Shown here: one piece after another, positions 28,059 to 37,795 of the stretch
Position numbering within the stretch: position 1 is the stretch's first letter
Layout: the number at the start of each line of letters is the position of its first letter
From: Tritrichomonas musculus
Lineage: Eukaryota > Parabasalia > Tritrichomonadida > Tritrichomonadidae
Direction of reading: 5' to 3'
Length of the DNA: 64,000 nucleotides
Assembly (NCBI GenBank): GCA_039105265.1
Contig: JAPFFF010000003.1
Location: 3,534,001 to 3,598,000 of the forward strand
The notes under the pieces: generated by a model
The model's input: the letters and a program-made list of their open reading frames with translations, nothing else
The model's database searches: none
What the model was told of the DNA's origin: nothing
Position numbers and translations under genes: made by a program

Positions 28059-29765
28059 ATGTCAAATACTAGTCTTATTGGCGATATAATAAATAAAGAA
28101 GAAGCAAAAAAAAAATTGTATGATTATTTTGGACCTAATGCAGACCGTCAGTTGATTGATGAACTTGTCCAAGAATGCCGTCGATATGAACATGCCATAC
28201 AAGAGTATGAAACCTGTATGAAGAAAAGAGGAAGCAAGAAAACAACTGGTAATTCATCGCAAAATGAACAGCGTTATGATCAGCGCGATAGCGCTAATCG
28301 TGTCCAACAGAGAAATAGGAATAAAAATTATCAAAACCAAAATGGGTACAACCAAAACGGATACAGCCAAAATGGATATAATCAAAATGGTTACAATCAA
28401 AATGGTTACAATCAAAATCAAAATGGCCAAAGGGATAATCGTCGTCCCAATGATTATCAAAGACAAAATCGAAATAGCCAATATTATTATACACCTTCGA
28501 AATCGTCAGCAGCTCCTGCTTCAAAAACCTCATCAACATATGCGGTATCAAAAGGATCCTTTTCACAAAGCAAACAAGCAACGTCTCCACCTTCAGGAGG
28601 AAAACCACCACAAGCCAGACCACCAAATTCTAGAAATTCAACTCCACAACAACAAGATACAAACAAACCTGTCAATGTTAATCAAGAGCCTTCAACTACA
28701 GAAAATAAAGATCAAGCACAACAACAGCAGCAGCAACAACAACCACAACCACAACAACCACAGCAACAACAACAGCCACAACAACAGCCACAACAACAAC
28801 AACAACAACAGCAGCCACAACAACAACAACAGCCACAGCAACAACAACAGAAACAACAGCATAAATTAGAAGAAAAAGTTAATCCAACTCAAATCCAGCA
28901 AAAACAAATAAGCCAGGCTCATGTTTCTTCATCCGCTGATCAAGCTGAGAATAAAAATCGTCAACCTCAATCCAACCAACCACAACAAGTTCCTGTTCCA
29001 ACATCTGAACCAGCTATTGCCAAAGAATCCAAAGCTCCATCTCCAAAAGAGACAACATTATATATTCCTTCAAACCTAGCAAAGATTAATGCATCATTAG
29101 ATGTATTTGGAACGTTTGCAGGCCCTCTTCCACCACCTCCTGTTGAAAACAAGAGCAATGAGCCTTCAAAAGCCGAAGTTCAGTTATCTGACTCAACATC
29201 TCGTGAAATTAAAACAATCCATCTTGAAATTAAGAGTTCCCAACCTATTGAATCAATACAGCAAGAGGAAGAGCAGCCAAAGAATACACAGAATCAAGTT
29301 CCAGTACAGCCACAGCAACAACAATTGCAACAGCCTCAACAGCAACAGCCACAGCAGATTTCACCACCACTACAACCATTCATACAGCAAACACAAATGA
29401 TGCAATCTCCAATGAGTATTCCATACCCTCTCTTTTTGGCGCCTGGTCAATATTATCCACAATTAGGAAATCCAGCGCAAGGTGACATGAACTCGCCTCT
29501 TCCAATGCCAGTTCAGCATTTTCAACCTATGCCACCACCAGATCCAGCTGATCCCAATCAACAGCCCATGGCCCAGCCTTATCCTTATCCTTTAATATTC
29601 TCTTCATATGGTTATTATCCATCAGGCAATGTTGGAATTCCATTTTCTCCATTTCAACAACCTGCTAACAATCTACCACAACAACAGCAACCTCTTCAAC
29701 AACAAACTCCACAACAACAACCTCCACAGCAGCAACAACAACAGCAACCTCCACAGCAGCCTTAA
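28059..29765 (+). CDS. Q/P/N-rich prion-like protein
   Basis: A 568-residue protein. The first 55 residues are an ordered, charged helical segment (GDIINKEEAKKKLYDYFGPN, then LVQECRRYEHAIQEYETCMK). After it the chain is low complexity: a tandem NQNGY repeat at about 90-125, a Ser/Thr/Pro stretch, a Gln/Pro tract at about 219-268, and further Pro/Gln/Met-rich sequence with YYPQLGNP and YGYYPSGN aromatic motifs to a Gln-rich end. Composition resembles RNA-binding granule proteins and transcription cofactors, but no RNA-binding domain is seen. A short, more conserved-looking island is SNLAKINASLDVFGTFAGPL (about 330-349). CCTTTTTAATG immediately before the start puts a CCTTT motif at the ATG. 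Function unknown. Confidence 0.75.
   Translation: MSNTSLIGDIINKEEAKKKLYDYFGPNADRQLIDELVQECRRYEHAIQEYETCMKKRGSKKTTGNSSQNEQRYDQRDSANRVQQRNRNKNYQNQNGYNQNGYSQNGYNQNGYNQNGYNQNQNGQRDNRRPNDYQRQNRNSQYYYTPSKSSAAPASKTSSTYAVSKGSFSQSKQATSPPSGGKPPQARPPNSRNSTPQQQDTNKPVNVNQEPSTTENKDQAQQQQQQQQPQPQQPQQQQQPQQQPQQQQQQQQPQQQQQPQQQQQKQQHKLEEKVNPTQIQQKQISQAHVSSSADQAENKNRQPQSNQPQQVPVPTSEPAIAKESKAPSPKETTLYIPSNLAKINASLDVFGTFAGPLPPPPVENKSNEPSKAEVQLSDSTSREIKTIHLEIKSSQPIESIQQEEEQPKNTQNQVPVQPQQQQLQQPQQQQPQQISPPLQPFIQQTQMMQSPMSIPYPLFLAPGQYYPQLGNPAQGDMNSPLPMPVQHFQPMPPPDPADPNQQPMAQPYPYPLIFSSYGYYPSGNVGIPFSPFQQPANNLPQQQQPLQQQTPQQQPPQQQQQQQPPQQP
28341..28430 (+). repeat. Tandem 15-bp repeat encoding NQNGY
   Basis: About six copies of a 15-bp unit (AATCAAAATGGTTAC and variants) lie inside the Q-rich gene. 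The codons vary slightly between copies, so the repeat is kept at protein level as well as DNA level. Confidence 0.85.
28714..28862 (+). repeat. CAA/CAG/CCA tract encoding Gln/Pro
   Basis: About 50 codons, nearly all CAA, CAG or CCA, give runs of Gln broken by single Pro. Mixed CAA and CAG codons interrupt any pure trinucleotide repeat. Confidence 0.9.
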
Positions 29766-30158
29766 CTATTCTAATGAAGGAATTATGTTTAAATAAATAC
29801 AATATTGAAAATGACTTTTTTTTTTTTTTTTTTTACTTTAAAATAGAAAACAGTTGTAAATAAAATTAACAATTTTTATAATTGTCTAATACATTAATAT
29901 AAAATTGACATAACCAGAAGGAGTTCCAGTCCATCTTGATCAAAAGATTGATATCTGGTAAAAATAAAATAAAAACTAAATTATGGGAAATCAATTTTTT
30001 TCATCGTCTTCTTTTCCTGCCATTTTGCCAATTCTAATTATTTATTTTACTACTTAAGTGATTGATGTATGATAGATAATCAATGATTTGAATGTATGAT
30101 AGATAATCTCTAAATTACTACTTAGGATTGTGTAAAACTTATAATATTATTTATATTT
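29766..30158. other. Convergent intergenic region
   Basis: 393 bp between the Q-rich gene (+) and a coiled-coil gene (-). It contains a run of more than 15 T near 29818-29834. Two direct copies of ATGTATGATAGATAATC lie near 30065 and 30092, bordered by TACTACTTA on both sides. No ORF. Confidence 0.6.
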
Positions 30159-31760
30159 TTAATCACTAGTGTTTTCTTCAGGAAAAAGTTTTTCAGGAAT
30201 TTTGGGTAGTTTTCTCTTTTCGGCACGTTTCTCAAAATTTTTTATTATAACGTCTGATTTTGATGTATTTTGAGGAAGTGGTAATATGTTCTCGACTCTA
30301 CAAACCACTTTGGGTTGATTTGGAGGTTTAATGCCATCAATTTTTTCAAGTCTTTTCTCAGCTATTTGAAGTCTGCATTCAAGATTTGAGATGCGTTTTA
30401 AAAGTATAAATGTATTGGATCCTTTTAGATTCATTGTCAATCGTTTCTTGTTAACTTCTGATATTGCATCAATACACCACTGAATTTGATCTTCAATTGC
30501 TTTGATTCTTATTAGAGCATTTTCACTTCCTTCAATCTGCTTCCTAATATACGATTCCTGAATTAAAGCCTCATGTTGTGCTGAACGATTTCCATCAGTA
30601 GATACCTTTATTGAATTTTTGATTTTTTGAATCATCGTATTTAATTGGTCTTGAAGACTATTTATATCATTTGTAGCTTCATTTTCAAATTCATTTTTTG
30701 ATTTGGCTATCTGAGCTTGAATGCTTAATATCTTTGATTTGAGTTCATGCATGACCGAATTAGAATTTTGAGTAATTAAATTTAGTTTTTTATTATAATT
30801 AAGTTCTGTATTTTTTATCCTTTCTTGAATTCCTATTAATAGTTTTAATTGTGAGTCTAATGATTTTTGTACTTCTTTCCTTTGCAGATCATGCTGATTG
30901 TAAGTATTTGTAATATTTGATAAACTTGTTTGCAGTTCAAAAGTGTTTACTTCACAGTATCGGCTGAGTTCTTTAATTGAATCGATCAATCGTGAGTTCA
31001 ATTCGTCTATTTTCTGAACAGATTTTCCTGGTTTTATTGAGTAATTTTTGTAGTTATAAGATGAATCAGTCAGCAACTCTTTGAGCTGGATCATGTGAAT
31101 TTCAAGAGAGTTTATTCTAGGTATTATGTTTTTAATAGATTCAAGCGGAGTAATACGACTAGATTGTGTGCTAATATAATAATCTATTTTTTCTGAGGTG
31201 TCCTGAATATTTTCATTCAGTTTTCTAGTGCTTGAATACATTGTTTCCATAAGTCCTGCTAGCCTGGTATTTATTTTAAAAAGATCATCTGAAGTTGGTT
31301 TCATTTGAGCTTCAAAATCAACTTTATTAAATCTATCAAACTTAGAAATGAGATGATCATATTGAGCTTGCAAAGATTGCAAATCTTCAATTGATGCTTT
31401 TTGAATTTGTTGTCTAGCATCATCAATTCTCTTTTGGTTAAATCCTTGTTGATTTTCGAGGTTCATAATTTTTGGTTTAAAATCTTGTTGAATTTGTGAC
31501 AGTTGATTAATAAGCTGCCGTAATTCTAAATCTTGTTTTGATGAAACTGTTTTAACCATATTTGTGAGTTCATATTTTACTCTTTGAATGTCATTTGAGA
31601 TTGATGAATTATTTGAATTAAAATTCGAATTTTTCATTTGAAGATCTGAGTTAGAATATGTTTTTGGGGTGAGATTTGATAAAAATATTGATGGTCCGTC
31701 AATAAATGTTGGAGTAGAGAAGCCTCCACCTTTTCTGGTTAAATTTTGTTCATGATTCAT
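30159..31760 (-). CDS. Coiled-coil protein, 533 residues
   Basis: No family is recognised. After a Ser/Asn/Pro-rich N-terminus (about 1-50), most of the protein is long helical coiled coil with heptad-like Leu/Ile spacing (TNMVKTVSSKQDLELRQLIN, LESIKNIIPRINSLEIHMIQ, LKSKILSIQAQIAKSKNEFE). A short Pro/Lys-rich end follows (KRKLPKIPEKLFPEE). This is typical of cytoskeletal or basal-body components of trichomonads, but that is inference. The same architecture (coiled coil plus 'LPKIP' motif) appears in the next gene on the same strand, which also has PLPKIPKSK, so the pair may act together. Confidence 0.75.
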   Translation of the reverse strand: MNHEQNLTRKGGGFSTPTFIDGPSIFLSNLTPKTYSNSDLQMKNSNFNSNNSSISNDIQRVKYELTNMVKTVSSKQDLELRQLINQLSQIQQDFKPKIMNLENQQGFNQKRIDDARQQIQKASIEDLQSLQAQYDHLISKFDRFNKVDFEAQMKPTSDDLFKINTRLAGLMETMYSSTRKLNENIQDTSEKIDYYISTQSSRITPLESIKNIIPRINSLEIHMIQLKELLTDSSYNYKNYSIKPGKSVQKIDELNSRLIDSIKELSRYCEVNTFELQTSLSNITNTYNQHDLQRKEVQKSLDSQLKLLIGIQERIKNTELNYNKKLNLITQNSNSVMHELKSKILSIQAQIAKSKNEFENEATNDINSLQDQLNTMIQKIKNSIKVSTDGNRSAQHEALIQESYIRKQIEGSENALIRIKAIEDQIQWCIDAISEVNKKRLTMNLKGSNTFILLKRISNLECRLQIAEKRLEKIDGIKPPNQPKVVCRVENILPLPQNTSKSDVIIKNFEKRAEKRKLPKIPEKLFPEENTSD

Positions 31761-32077
31761 TCAAAATTTAATAATAACGTGTTTTTTATAAGAAATTAGT
31801 ATTTGAATTTTGAATTTCTTCTTATTTTTTTCAATTAGTAATCTTAAAAAGTTGTTGCACAATTCACTATTCTACAATGTTATGAAAGAAGAAGAACTGA
31901 AATAAGAAGAAAAACCGATAATATTTAAAATACACAATATACGTTAAATTAAAATGTAAAAAATTTAAGCCAAATGATAATAATGTTTTTATTTTAATTA
32001 ATGATAATTAATTTTGCAAATATAAAGACAATTAATGAATTTGAATCAAGATTTGTATTATATTAGATCAATTCATT
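31761..32077. other. Intergenic region
   Basis: 317 bp between two same-strand coiled-coil genes. It serves as promoter of the 30159-31760 gene. Only A/T-rich sequence is seen. Confidence 0.5.
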
Positions 32078-33580
32078 TTACTTTTTGGGAGGGCGAATAG
32101 GAATTTTAATTCTATATGGTGATCTGAAAAGTTCCTTTGGGAGTTCATTTGAGTTCAAAATATCTTCATTTTTATCAATTTCGTTGTTAGAAGTTAACTC
32201 TTGATTATTTTCATCATTTTCCATACCGTTTCCAGAAATAAAAAGATCATCAATATCTTCTTCTTCCTCAAAATTCGTACCAGGAGGCTTTAATTCAAAA
32301 GACTCTGTAATAATTGTAGATTCTTCTTGTGTTTCTATCATTGTTTCTAGTGTGAATTGCTTTTGTTCTTCGTATTTTGTTGTATAAGTTAAAACTTCTT
32401 CATCGGTCATAATATAATCTTCAACATGGCAAGTGTATTCTGTTTTTGTGTCGAGAGCGTTTTTATTTCCATCATCAATAATATCTTCTTCCTCAAGTGA
32501 ATCTTCGTCAAGTGAATCGTTTTCAATATTATTTGAGCTGCTAACATTATTGCTGCTTTGATTCAAATAAAGTAGCATTGGGTCTTCTTCTGAATCGGTT
32601 GAACAAGAAAGGTTTATTAATGGCTGAGTAGAATTTTCAAATGAATTGAAATAAGTTTGATTTTGGCTGGACGTTGATTCACGGTTCTTTTTGGTTGGTG
32701 GTGCTTTTAACAATACTTGAGCTGTATCAACTCTGCATTCTTGAATAATTTGGTCTGGATATTCAACTAAATTTTGAGTTCCATCAAATGTTTCGGGCAA
32801 TTCATTAAATTGTATTTCAAATTGTTTTTGCTCTTTCATACAATTCAATTCTAAGAAAAGATTTGAATTGCGAATGTATGCTTCTTCAATTTGATTAGAA
32901 ATTTCTTGCTGCTCGTTTTGAAGACTGTTCTGGCAATATATTGAATCTGATATTTTGGATTTCAAACTATTTAAAACTTGGGTATTTTTCTCGATTTCAC
33001 TTTGAAGATAATTTTGCTTTCTTTTTTGATTTTCAATTTCTTTTTCAATCTTGCCGATCTCTGAATCTGTACTCTTTTTTAATGATTCATTATTTAAATA
33101 GCTGTTTTCTGTATCATTAGTGTACTCATATTCATATTCATATTCATTTATGTCTTCCTCTTCTTCTTCAATTTGATATTGATTAACGTAATCATTGTTT
33201 GCTATTTGATTATCATTTTGAGCTTGGAATAAAATTGCCAAATTATCAAGAAAAGAGTTATCAAGTGGTATTGATGATTTGATAATTTCATCATTGTATT
33301 TATTTTGTAATAAATGATATCTTTGAGTATATTCCGATTTTAATTTTAAGCGAAGTTTAGTTTCAATTTCACTTTCTAATTGTTCTGTGGTTTCAGGTTG
33401 ATTTTTAAATGATTCTTGTTTTGATTTAGGTATTTTGGGTAAAGGTATTGGGATTCGAGATTGACTTGTAGTTGTTTTCTTAGGTGAGAATGAAATAGGT
33501 CGTGGCTTCAATGAATCTTTATAATAATTATCAGTAGAGTTTTCTTTTTTCAGAGGGCATCTTCTTGGAGATGATTTCAT
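32078..33580 (-). CDS. Acidic coiled-coil protein, 500 residues
   Basis: Not recognised. A basic, Pro/Ser-rich N-terminus (MKSSPRRCPLKKENS, then PRPISFSPKKT and IPIPLPKIPKSK) is followed by helical coiled coil at about 170-260 (SEIGKIEKEIENQKRKQNYL, then IEKNTQVLNSLKSKI). Beyond about 280 it is a long Glu/Asp/Ser-rich disordered region ending in a basic FRSPYRIKIPIRPPKK. The frame is open upstream from a TTG at 33688, and another ATG is at 33625. I choose the ATG at 33580 because the residues before it are hydrophobic and lack the basic Pro-rich style of the protein. A microtubule- or cytoskeleton-associated role is plausible from composition only. Confidence 0.7.
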   Translation of the reverse strand: MKSSPRRCPLKKENSTDNYYKDSLKPRPISFSPKKTTTSQSRIPIPLPKIPKSKQESFKNQPETTEQLESEIETKLRLKLKSEYTQRYHLLQNKYNDEIIKSSIPLDNSFLDNLAILFQAQNDNQIANNDYVNQYQIEEEEEDINEYEYEYEYTNDTENSYLNNESLKKSTDSEIGKIEKEIENQKRKQNYLQSEIEKNTQVLNSLKSKISDSIYCQNSLQNEQQEISNQIEEAYIRNSNLFLELNCMKEQKQFEIQFNELPETFDGTQNLVEYPDQIIQECRVDTAQVLLKAPPTKKNRESTSSQNQTYFNSFENSTQPLINLSCSTDSEEDPMLLYLNQSSNNVSSSNNIENDSLDEDSLEEEDIIDDGNKNALDTKTEYTCHVEDYIMTDEEVLTYTTKYEEQKQFTLETMIETQEESTIITESFELKPPGTNFEEEEDIDDLFISGNGMENDENNQELTSNNEIDKNEDILNSNELPKELFRSPYRIKIPIRPPKK

Positions 33581-33756
33581 TATTTGTTCTAAACGTACAA
33601 ATGTATAAAAATTTTTTATTATCATATATTGAAAATTTAAATAATTATATTCTTTTACTTTGGTATGTATTTTAAAATGATTTGTCAAAACAGCTTTGAT
33701 ATTATATCATTTTAAATTCCAAAATAAAAGTAGAAATGTGATATAAAATATGTTTA

Positions 33757-34620
33757 ATGTGGAGAAGAATAGTAGATCATTTAGAAGAATCTCGAATTTA
33801 CAAACGTCCGGATCAAATGTATCTGGAATTTAAGCATCAAGATGCCAAATTTTCCACGCGCTTTTTATTTTTTCATCCATTCAAACTCAGATTTGAAACA
33901 GATTATGACGGAAAAGGAATTAAAAATGTAATTCATCATCCCAGATTTTGTCCGCGTAGTCCATTTCACTTTGAAATTGACACTACTCGATCATTTGCTG
34001 TTTCCATGAACTTTCATGTTCCAAACAATTTGAAATATATTGGAAAATATATTAACGAAAAAATTAGTACCAGTATATCTCTTTACTGTGAAGAAATGAA
34101 AAATTTTACTGGTATAATTGATTTTGATTATAATCAACAATTTTCTCTCTCTTTCTCAGCAAATCCAAATAATATTGGTATGCGATACGATGGGAATCAT
34201 CACGGAATTGAAATATTATACTGTTTTCCTGAAGAGCAACCATCTTTGTCTTATAGGTATAATAGATCATTTCATCGCACAGAAATTACAACCCAAGCAA
34301 CATTTTATGGCAATGTTGGGACTTTACTAACGACTTATTACAAAAAAGCTCGTTTTAGTTCTTTCTTTGAATTGAATATGTGGACATTACGCTCTGATAC
34401 AATCTTTGGATTCGCTACACCTATTTTTAATGGTGATTCAACTATTTCAGCATCATACAAATATAGCACAAACAGTTTCATTTTTGAATTATCCTTAAAT
34501 AAGTTTGATGGTAATCAAAAAACTGGAATTACAGCATTTTTACCCATTCCACTTTCTATATTTTCCCTAAAGAAATCTTCTAATGACGGAAATCAAAAGA
34601 AAGCCGCATTTTTGACATAA
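33757..34620 (+). CDS. Beta-strand-rich protein, possible hydrogenosomal outer-membrane barrel
   Basis: A 287-residue protein dominated by alternating polar/hydrophobic residues ending in aromatics, the pattern of transmembrane beta strands: FRFETDYDGKGIKN-type turns, FSLSFSANPNNIGMRYDG, STISASYKYSTNSFIFELSL. There is no signal peptide and no long hydrophobic helix. Length and strand density fit the Tom40/VDAC (porin-3) superfamily of mitochondrial-type outer membranes, and trichomonads have several highly divergent members in hydrogenosomes. A short N-terminal helix (MWRRIVDHLEESRIYK) precedes the strands, as in Tom40 and VDAC. No classical sequence signature is visible, so this is a fold-level guess. 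Confidence 0.4.
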   Translation: MWRRIVDHLEESRIYKRPDQMYLEFKHQDAKFSTRFLFFHPFKLRFETDYDGKGIKNVIHHPRFCPRSPFHFEIDTTRSFAVSMNFHVPNNLKYIGKYINEKISTSISLYCEEMKNFTGIIDFDYNQQFSLSFSANPNNIGMRYDGNHHGIEILYCFPEEQPSLSYRYNRSFHRTEITTQATFYGNVGTLLTTYYKKARFSSFFELNMWTLRSDTIFGFATPIFNGDSTISASYKYSTNSFIFELSLNKFDGNQKTGITAFLPIPLSIFSLKKSSNDGNQKKAAFLT

Positions 34621-34809
34621 TTTCAGAATTAATTATTTTGTTATTCTAACTATTCTTTATATTAAATTAGATAATAATGTATATAGATTTGTTTTGATTG
34701 TCGTCCAAAATTAAGATGAAATGTTGATAGCAATTTCTATATTAAACAATTTTATATTAATAATAAAAAATTGAATGTGAATTAAAAAATCTATACAGAT
34801 AGTTCAATT

Positions 34810-35772
34810 TTATTCTTTCTTATATTTTTTCCAGTGTCTGTCCAATACTTCAACTGGTAAAGCATACACAGGATCCATTTCAGGAACATCAAGTTTTCCG
34901 AATAATGATAATCCTGCCATTCCAAGAAATGTATGGAATGGATCTGCAAAGTTTCCAGGCCTGTCTGATATCCCTCCATCTTCAGCATCTTGAGCAGATA
35001 AAACGAATTCCTCTAATTTGTCTGCATCAACCCAATTTTTTTTATTAATCATGGCTATCGATGATCCAACCCACCATGAATAGCAAACATCTGGTAATTT
35101 TTCTGGTCGGCCATTAAAGCCTCCTTTTGGATCTTGTCGTTCTGATAACCAAAACCCAAGTGAATCTTTATCAACAATATCTATTGCGTTAGCAATTGTA
35201 AGAGCTCCAAGAGCTGTAAAAACTTGTCCTGCATGAGATTCGCAACCTTCAACAACTCCAAATCCGCCATCGAAGTTCTGGCATTTTTTCACCCATTCAA
35301 CAGCTTTTTTAACATCAACAGCGTCAAGGCGGCCGAGAAGGGAAAGAGAAGCAAGTGCGCAATATGAAAAACGAGTATCAACTTCGCCCCACTTATCGCC
35401 CATAAAAGAGCCATCTTCAAGTTGGAGGGATGCGATCCATTTAACAATTGGCTCGTGATCAATTTCATCTAATGCATCAAATAAAATGAGAGTTTGAATG
35501 CCAGAGAGGGTTTGATGAATATGAGCATCATGTCCAACATTTCCACCAATCCCTCCTTCTGGGGCGCAACAGCCCTTAATATAATTTATAATTTCATTTC
35601 TATCAATTCTATCCATTGCTCGTAAAAGATATAGTGCAGATAAACCCCAGTAATAAGAGTTGGTTCGAATCGGTATTGTCATCATTTGTTCAAGTGAATC
35701 TTTAGCGTTGAGTAACTTAAGAAGAAATTCAATATGCTTTTCTTTTAACAGCGTTCTTTTTGCTTCTGACAT
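34810..35772 (-). CDS. RABGGTB: Rab geranylgeranyltransferase beta subunit
   Basis: A 320-residue protein of alpha-alpha-barrel prenyltransferase repeats, very similar to RabGGTase beta. It has [11 protein letters not shown] (40-50), [22 protein letters not shown] (69-90), [20 protein letters not shown] (119-138), [20 protein letters not shown] (166-185) and [18 protein letters not shown] (217-234). The zinc ligands Asp228, Cys230 and His280 are all present. The [14 protein letters not shown] stretch is specific for the Rab type rather than farnesyl or GGT-I subunits. With an alpha subunit and REP it attaches geranylgeranyl groups to Rab C-termini. It would support the traffic functions of the BEACH, SCAMP and RasGAP neighbours. 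Confidence 0.97.
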   Translation of the reverse strand: MSEAKRTLLKEKHIEFLLKLLNAKDSLEQMMTIPIRTNSYYWGLSALYLLRAMDRIDRNEIINYIKGCCAPEGGIGGNVGHDAHIHQTLSGIQTLILFDALDEIDHEPIVKWIASLQLEDGSFMGDKWGEVDTRFSYCALASLSLLGRLDAVDVKKAVEWVKKCQNFDGGFGVVEGCESHAGQVFTALGALTIANAIDIVDKDSLGFWLSERQDPKGGFNGRPEKLPDVCYSWWVGSSIAMINKKNWVDADKLEEFVLSAQDAEDGGISDRPGNFADPFHTFLGMAGLSLFGKLDVPEMDPVYALPVEVLDRHWKKYKKE

Positions 35773-35986
35773 ATGATATAAATTTGGTAATATATGGTCA
35801 ATTACACATCTAAAATTCTATTTCAAATTTCATAATTTATATGGTTTGATAAATTGAATTTTAAAAAAAAAAAATCAATTCATTTTTCAAAAAGATAGTT
35901 TTAATATATTAATAACATGTATCGCATTTAAACATATTCATTATTTGCAATATTGCAAATACATAATGCTTTAATATAGATGCCAA

Positions 35987-37795
35987 TTAAGCAATTACCT
36001 CAGCATGAGAATTAATTTTTGATAGCCGCCTAGGAAAACGGAACCTACTTTTCTTAGAGGAATTGATGGTACTTCCATTTTTGTCTTCATTTGTTTTGTG
36101 TTTAAGATTTTCTTTTTTCTTTTTGCGGCTTTTGGGTGTTTGAGCTTCATTTTCACAATATAGATTATCTGATGAGCTGTCGAAGCAGTTATAAAAGCTG
36201 TGATCGTCGCTGTCATGATTTTGATCAAAATCATCTATGTTGTCAAGGTTTCCAAAATCAACATAGAATTGATTATAGTCATTATCATCCCATTCAGCAT
36301 CAGAAATGTTAACATCAAGTTTTTTATTTATTGAATCGATTTTTCTTTCTTCATCATTTGGTTGATCAGATGCAAAAGAACTGGGACGAGTATTATTATT
36401 CAGTTGAGTGATTGGATGATGAAAGTCAAGTTGCAGTGATGATGGACGATTCCCAAAGGGCGGTGCTCGATGTCTGGGATATTGTTTTTTATTCCGAATT
36501 CTTTCCTCTGCGATTAGTTCATCTTGATCTGATTCATATCTGTATAAAAATGGATTATCGTTTTCATTAAGAATTTGCTGTGATAGTTGGCTTAATTCAT
36601 TTTTAATTTTATGATGTTGTTGAGAGATTAGCTGTATCAATTCATTATTTTTTTGGAAAGAATTTTTAAGTTCATGTTCAATTATGGTTCTTTCATTTCT
36701 TACTGTTGACAAATTATTCCTGAGTATCTCATTGTTCTTTTTGGAATTAATCATTAATTCTTGAAGTGATTTTTGCAAATCTTTCATTTGTTTCTCTTGC
36801 ATGCTAAGTTGATCTTCAATTACTTTCCATTTTGTAGCTGAATTGGGTTTTGATTTAGTCTCAGCCTCACGAATTTTATTTTTGTATGCGTTAAGATGAT
36901 TTAAATCAGCTCCTGGTAAAAAGGTGTTTGGATGAATTAAAAATGAATAAATTTCATCAAAAGTAGGTCTCTGCTTTGGATCTTGCGCCCAGCATCTTGA
37001 AATAAGATTTTTAAAATCTGAAGGAACGTCATCTGGAATTGAGAGTCTTTCGCCATTGCAGATCTTGACTCCGAGTTCAATGGGACTTGTAACTTCAGGA
37101 TAAAGAGGTAATCCAGTGATTATTTCATAAGAAAGTATTGCAAAAGCGAAAACATCAACCTTGAAACTGTACGGTTGGTTTGAAAAAATTTCAGGTGGCA
37201 TATATAGAGGAGTTCCGATATTTGGAGTGTTTTTTTGTAAATTAGCGTTATATGTCCTATCAATTACTTTAGATAAGCCGAAATCTGTAATTTTTGGTTC
37301 AAAATTTTTGTCCAATAAAATATTTTCTGGTTTTAAATCGCGATGAATAATTTTCATATTGTGCAAATACTTCATTCCCGATGATATTCCAATAAGCATC
37401 TTATTTTTTGTGGTTTGGTTCCAATAAGGTAGATCATTATCTGTTTTAGCAAGCTGAAGAACGTCAAAAAGAGATCCGTTTTCCATGAAATCCATTATTA
37501 TTGTTGCCATATTATCATTTGGCTGAAATGAATCAAAAGGTGTTGAATAGCCTTTCAAGCCAAGTAGAGCAGGATGAGTTACTTGTGCCATTATCTCAAT
37601 TTCGCGGTTTAAATATTCTTGTTGAATAGGATTCATCATTTGGCATGGAATCTGTTTGAGTGCGCAATAATTTCCTGTAGCAATATCTTGAGCAAGATAT
37701 GCTGAACCAAAATGGCCTGCTCCAATAATTTGTAAAATTTTATATTGCTGTGGGTCAATTTTATAAGAAGAAAATTGTTTCATTGATTGATCCAT
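35987..37795 (-). CDS. Protein kinase (TKL-like) with coiled-coil tail
   Basis: A 602-residue protein with an N-terminal kinase domain (about 18-290). The glycine loop is GAGHFG (25-30), with catalytic Lys47, HRDLKPEN (151-158), DFG (171-173), TPLYMPPE in place of APE, and RCWAQDPKQRPTFDEI near the end. All catalytic residues are present, so it should be active on Ser/Thr. The C-lobe ending resembles tyrosine-kinase-like kinases, a group greatly expanded in trichomonads. Residues 320-420 form coiled coil (EDQLSMQEKQMKDLQKSLQE), followed by an acidic Asn/Asp-rich region and a basic C-terminus (KSRFRFPRRLSK) that could bind acidic membranes or nucleic acid. Substrate unknown. Confidence 0.93.
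   Translation of the reverse strand: MDQSMKQFSSYKIDPQQYKILQIIGAGHFGSAYLAQDIATGNYCALKQIPCQMMNPIQQEYLNREIEIMAQVTHPALLGLKGYSTPFDSFQPNDNMATIIMDFMENGSLFDVLQLAKTDNDLPYWNQTTKNKMLIGISSGMKYLHNMKIIHRDLKPENILLDKNFEPKITDFGLSKVIDRTYNANLQKNTPNIGTPLYMPPEIFSNQPYSFKVDVFAFAILSYEIITGLPLYPEVTSPIELGVKICNGERLSIPDDVPSDFKNLISRCWAQDPKQRPTFDEIYSFLIHPNTFLPGADLNHLNAYKNKIREAETKSKPNSATKWKVIEDQLSMQEKQMKDLQKSLQELMINSKKNNEILRNNLSTVRNERTIIEHELKNSFQKNNELIQLISQQHHKIKNELSQLSQQILNENDNPFLYRYESDQDELIAEERIRNKKQYPRHRAPPFGNRPSSLQLDFHHPITQLNNNTRPSSFASDQPNDEERKIDSINKKLDVNISDAEWDDNDYNQFYVDFGNLDNIDDFDQNHDSDDHSFYNCFDSSSDNLYCENEAQTPKSRKKKKENLKHKTNEDKNGSTINSSKKSRFRFPRRLSKINSHAEVIA

Noticed and set aside
28254-28869. Long forward and reverse ORFs in the Q-rich gene
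   Set aside because: Produced by the repetitive CAA/CAG/AAT sequence in other frames. The frame starting at 28059 is the one with an ordered N-terminus.
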